Shown piece after piece: positions 4,800 through 6,236 of a DNA stretch of 6,236 nucleotides. The position numbers and the translations under genes are program-made. The DNA is from Pseudomonadota bacterium (GTDB lineage Bacteria > Pseudomonadota > Gammaproteobacteria > Halothiobacillales > Halothiobacillaceae). Under the pieces are notes generated by a model that did no database searches, was not told the origin of the DNA, and saw nothing but the letters and a program-made list of their open reading frames with translations. Position 1 is the stretch's first letter, and the number at the start of each line of letters is the position of its first letter. The stretch lies in assembly GCA_021795795.1 (NCBI GenBank), contig JAJYPA010000490.1, forward strand, positions 1 through 6,236, read 5' to 3'.

Positions 4800-5014
4800 T
4801 TCCCCGACAAACCGATCCGTGCCGCGATTTCCCGGAGCAGCCCCAGGGCGATGGCGTTGCCCTGCCCCTCGCGGGACTTCTGGCAGGCGAGCGCCAGTTG
4901 TTCGATCAGGGCGGTATCGCTGAGCTGGGATTCATCACCCTCACCCTCACCCCAGACCATGCCCCTGTCCCGTGCCCGCTTCCACCGCATCCGTTCCGCA
5001 CTGGTCGTTGCCAT
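4790..5014 (-). CDS. Small basic-headed protein of unknown function (74 aa), intact copy
   Basis: I do not recognise a named family. The N-terminal third is a basic helix (SAERMRWKRARDRGMVWGE, 5-23), followed by an acidic GEGEGDESQ turn and a helical C-terminal half (TALIEQLALACQKSREGQG, then ALGLLREIAARIGLSGKSL). Size and charge would suit a plasmid regulator, but this is inference. The start is ATG at 5014: GGGGTGGA stands about six bases upstream; a longer frame from TTG at 5032 has no such support. It has the best promoter in the window (5048-5076) with a GTCACTGTGAC operator on the start point, and a second such site over its stop codon. A mutated second copy is at 2592-2808, so the gene has been duplicated on this plasmid. 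Confidence 0.72.
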   Translation of the reverse strand: MATTSAERMRWKRARDRGMVWGEGEGDESQLSDTALIEQLALACQKSREGQGNAIALGLLREIAARIGLSGKSL

Positions 5015-5034
5015 GAAATCCACCCCCCGCAATT

Positions 5035-5076
5035 GTCACTGTGACAAATCATAGGGCAGCCCCATCGCTCCGTCAA
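5035..5076 (-). promoter_or_regulatory. sigma70 promoter with overlapping GTCACTGTGAC operator (copy 4)
   Basis: On the minus strand TTGACG (5071-5076) and TATGAT (5048-5053) are spaced by 17 bp. The palindrome GTCACTGTGAC (5035-5045) starts two bases after the -10 and so covers the expected transcription start. That is the classic position for a repressor, possibly the 74-aa product itself or another plasmid regulator. The ATG is 20 bp further on. Confidence 0.75.
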
Positions 5077-5248
5077 ACAATGCAGCGTGACTCCCTCACG
5101 CAGAAGCGACTGTAAAGGCCTCAAATTCGCCCTACAGCGCATGCAAATGGCCCTACCCATGGAAATTTATCTCAGGCCATCAAAAATCAATTCTGGGCCA
5201 TTCCTCGATACCTTACCTCCGTTGAATATAAATTAAAGGGGGAGCCGA
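5077..5248. other. Intergenic stretch without a gene
   Basis: No ORF with domain or ribosome binding site is present on either strand. It contains scattered GGCC-rich words (AGGCCTCAAA, AGGCCATCAAAA, GGGCCATTCC), loosely repeated and of unknown meaning. It separates the 74-aa gene promoter from the hairpin array beside the origin. Confidence 0.5.
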
Positions 5249-5377
5249 TGCCGCAGGCAGCGGGGGACAACGTCCCCAGAGGGGGTCGATCCGGCGAGCC
5301 GAAGGCTCGGACAGGGGGAGCGGCAGGCTCCCCGCCGGGAATGTTTGCGCCCGGCGCCGTAGGCGGCAAGCGGGCGC
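5249..5377. repeat. Array of five GC-rich hairpins next to the origin
   Basis: Five short stem-loops follow each other: TGCC-GCA-GGCA (5249-5259), GGGGAC-AAC-GTCCCC (5263-5277), CGAGCC-GAA-GGCTCG (5295-5309), GGGGAGC-5 nt-GCTCCCC (5315-5333), and a larger one with GCGCCCG/CGGGCGC arms (5347-5353, 5371-5377) enclosing GCC-GTA-GGC (5356-5364). Three have the form GCC-GNA-GGC and the fourth is a close variant. GNA triloops closed by C-G pairs are known to be unusually stable in single-stranded DNA. The array could therefore be a single-strand initiation or primase-loading region, or a structured RNA on either strand; no coding frame explains it. Confidence 0.75.
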
Positions 5378-5408
5378 TCCTTAAGTTTAAGTTTTAAGCA
5401 GATCACAG

Positions 5409-5417
5409 TTATCCACA
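5409..5417 (+). promoter_or_regulatory. Perfect DnaA box TTATCCACA
   Basis: It matches the classical high-affinity DnaA box exactly and stands at the edge of the AT-rich part of the proposed origin. Confidence 0.8.
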
Positions 5418-5480
5418 GAAAGTGCTGATCAATTACAGGAAATTTATAGGTTTTATTAAAGGATTTAACCTAACGGTTTA

Positions 5481-5584
5481 GGGGGGGGGGGATTTCACGA
5501 ACAAGGGGGGGGGGATTTCACGTGGATTTAAGGCCACACGGGGGGGGATTTCACGAACAAGGGGGGGGGGGATTTCACGTGGAT
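5481..5584 (+). repeat. Four iterons with poly-G tracts, in two pairs
   Basis: The core ATTTCACG occurs four times (5492-5499, 5515-5522, 5548-5555, 5572-5579), each preceded by a G-tract of 11, 10, 8 and 11 bases. The copies form two pairs, each being G-tract-ATTTCACG-AACAA-G-tract-ATTTCACG-TGGAT, so a unit of about 59 bp has been duplicated. These are the likely binding sites of the Rep protein encoded at 5813-6236. The G-tracts differ in length, consistent with slippage in nature or in sequencing. Confidence 0.85.
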
Positions 5585-5613
5585 AAGTTGCACAACTCAC
5601 AGGGTTATACACC
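5578..5613. promoter_or_regulatory. Two DnaA-box-like sequences behind the iterons
   Basis: TTATCCACG on the minus strand (5578-5586) overlaps the end of the last iteron, and TTATACACC on the plus strand (5605-5613) follows. Each is one base from the DnaA box consensus. Confidence 0.55.
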
Positions 5614-5812
5614 GCCAAAGTCCCCCAAATAATGTAATCGGCAGACATCTGTACAGCGCGATGCTGCAGGTGAGAAGATCGGGCAGCAGGAAATGCCAGG
5701 ATGATCATCCTTCGGACCGCAGCGCCGCTTCCCCGCCCCCTAAACCGCTGCGAGATTACAGGCACTACGGCGCCGTCTGATAGACTTTAACGAGTTTTTG
5801 GCGCCGGAAATA
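5614..5812. other. Spacer between origin and rep gene with palindromes
   Basis: No gene is seen. It holds a perfect 14-bp palindrome AGGATGATCATCCT (5698-5711), the right partner (5736-5747) of a 12-bp inverted repeat whose left copy CGGTTTAGGGGG is at 5474-5485, and a 7-bp pair CGGCGCC/GGCGCCG (5768-5774, 5800-5806) just behind the rep stop codon. The last pair has a 25-base loop and no T-run, so it is a poor terminator. The palindromes may bind Rep or a copy-number regulator. Confidence 0.5.
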
Positions 5813-6236
5813 TTACCTTTTGTATGAAATAGGTGGTGGAGACCCAAGCAGCAATAAGCCACCTGTGATTTGCTTCACCTTGGCTTGCGGATATACTGCT
5901 TGTACCTTGTGTAGCGCGGGTAAAAAATCCTTCTTAAAATTCTTGTCCGGGTCTTTGCCCTCATATTCTTGGGCGAACTGCTCACGAAGTGATTTCCAGT
6001 ACAGGGTCACACCACGCCCCTCGATGCGGTGTAGCCGATGGGCAAGCCATGCGTAAACATCCAGAGCCAGCGCGGAACCTTTAAGCGCATGCAGGGCACG
6101 ATTATCTAGTGGCACGGCGCCATCCATAAGTGCTGTGTAAAAATGCTCCGATAGCACCATCAAACCAGGCCACAAGGCCTTCTGCCCTGTGTCTTTGTTC
6201 ATCAACCAAGCATCGAATTGTTCCACGGCTTGGCCG
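5813..6236 (-). CDS. Plasmid replication protein, RepA_C family, C-terminal part only
   Basis: The frame enters from the right edge of the window without a start, so only about 140 C-terminal residues are visible. The sequence fits RepA_C-type initiators (plasmid-encoded RepA) of alphaproteobacteria: LMVLSEHFYTAL followed by AVPLDNRALHAL, then ALDVYAWLAHRLHRI, a short WKSLREQFAQEY segment, and the closing VQAVYPQAKVKQ and GGLLLLGSPPP. Such proteins bind iterons and start replication of the plasmid; the likely sites are the ATTTCACG repeats about 230-330 bp downstream at 5481-5584. The order rep gene then origin on one strand means that the origin lies 3' of rep. The GTG at 6226 is an internal codon, as the frame remains open (GQA) up to the edge. 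Confidence 0.88.
   Translation of the reverse strand, partial: GQAVEQFDAWLMNKDTGQKALWPGLMVLSEHFYTALMDGAVPLDNRALHALKGSALALDVYAWLAHRLHRIEGRGVTLYWKSLREQFAQEYEGKDPDKNFKKDFLPALHKVQAVYPQAKVKQITGGLLLLGSPPPISYKR

Larger units (their letters stand above)
5378..5613. other. Probable vegetative replication origin (oriV)
   Basis: The stretch combines AT-rich DNA (TTAAG repeats at 5381-5397 and the T/A-rich 5418-5480), DnaA boxes on both sides, and four iterons, close to the 3' end of a plasmid rep gene. This is the normal make-up of an iteron-controlled origin, where Rep and DnaA open the AT-rich part. The exact limits are inferred. Confidence 0.75.

Noticed and set aside
5187..5369. Minus-strand proline-rich 60-aa ORF
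   Set aside because: A reading of the GC-rich hairpin array; the stem-loops explain the sequence better.
5481..5584. CRISPR array
   Set aside because: The repeats are short, joined by fixed short linkers, and the pairs are duplicated; there are no unique spacers. They are iterons.
5478..5765. Minus-strand 95-aa ORF with REIPPPL repeats
   Set aside because: The repeated peptide is simply the translation of the poly-G/ATTTCACG iterons.
5768..5806. Intrinsic terminator of rep
   Set aside because: The 7-bp stem has a 25-base loop and no T-run follows on the minus strand.

Overview
The window looks like plasmid DNA from an alphaproteobacterium, most likely an acetic acid bacterium (Acetobacteraceae). 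The basis is a RepA_C-type replication protein, an iteron/DnaA-box origin, a plasmid-borne HU-like protein and a small two-helix membrane protein resembling the front part of Mrr-type nucleases of that group. The genus assignment is inference. All recognisable genes lie on the minus strand.

Layout from left to right. Positions 1-560 hold no convincing gene but contain a strong 14-bp-arm hairpin and a weak oriT-like site. Positions 596-770 hold a 29-codon ORF behind a palindrome and a possible insertion-sequence scar. Positions 905-2174 are a conspicuously AT-rich, probably transferred operon with its own promoter: a RelE/ParE-like toxin, an XRE helix-turn-helix antitoxin with a long N-terminal extension, and a third protein resembling DUF6941. 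An HU-like gene follows (2197-2505). Upstream of it is a decayed copy of a 74-aa gene (2592-2808), cut exactly by a 311-bp Tn3-family-type miniature element with 38-bp terminal inverted repeats (2809-3119). That element abuts a second toxin-antitoxin pair: a Panacea/SocA-like antitoxin (3629-4093) and an unrecognised 168-aa presumed toxin (3122-3628). Next come a small membrane protein (4288-4650) and the intact 74-aa gene (4790-5014).

Positions 5249-5613 look like the replication region: five tight hairpins, several with GNA-type loops, an AT-rich stretch with a perfect DnaA box, four poly-G/ATTTCACG iterons and two more DnaA-like boxes. The C-terminal part of the replication protein (5813-6236) runs off the right edge.

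How the parts fit together: two toxin-antitoxin modules would stabilise the plasmid or defend the host, while Rep plus the iterons drive replication. An 11-bp palindrome, GTCAC-W-GTGAC, occurs four times, each upstream of a backbone ORF (29-aa ORF, HU, membrane protein, 74-aa gene). In the best case it sits on the start point of a clear sigma70 promoter, suggesting a plasmid-wide regulon. The most novel-looking items are the three-gene toxin/antitoxin/third-protein operon, the unrecognised Panacea partner next to a Tn3-type miniature element, the palindrome regulon and the hairpin array beside the origin.
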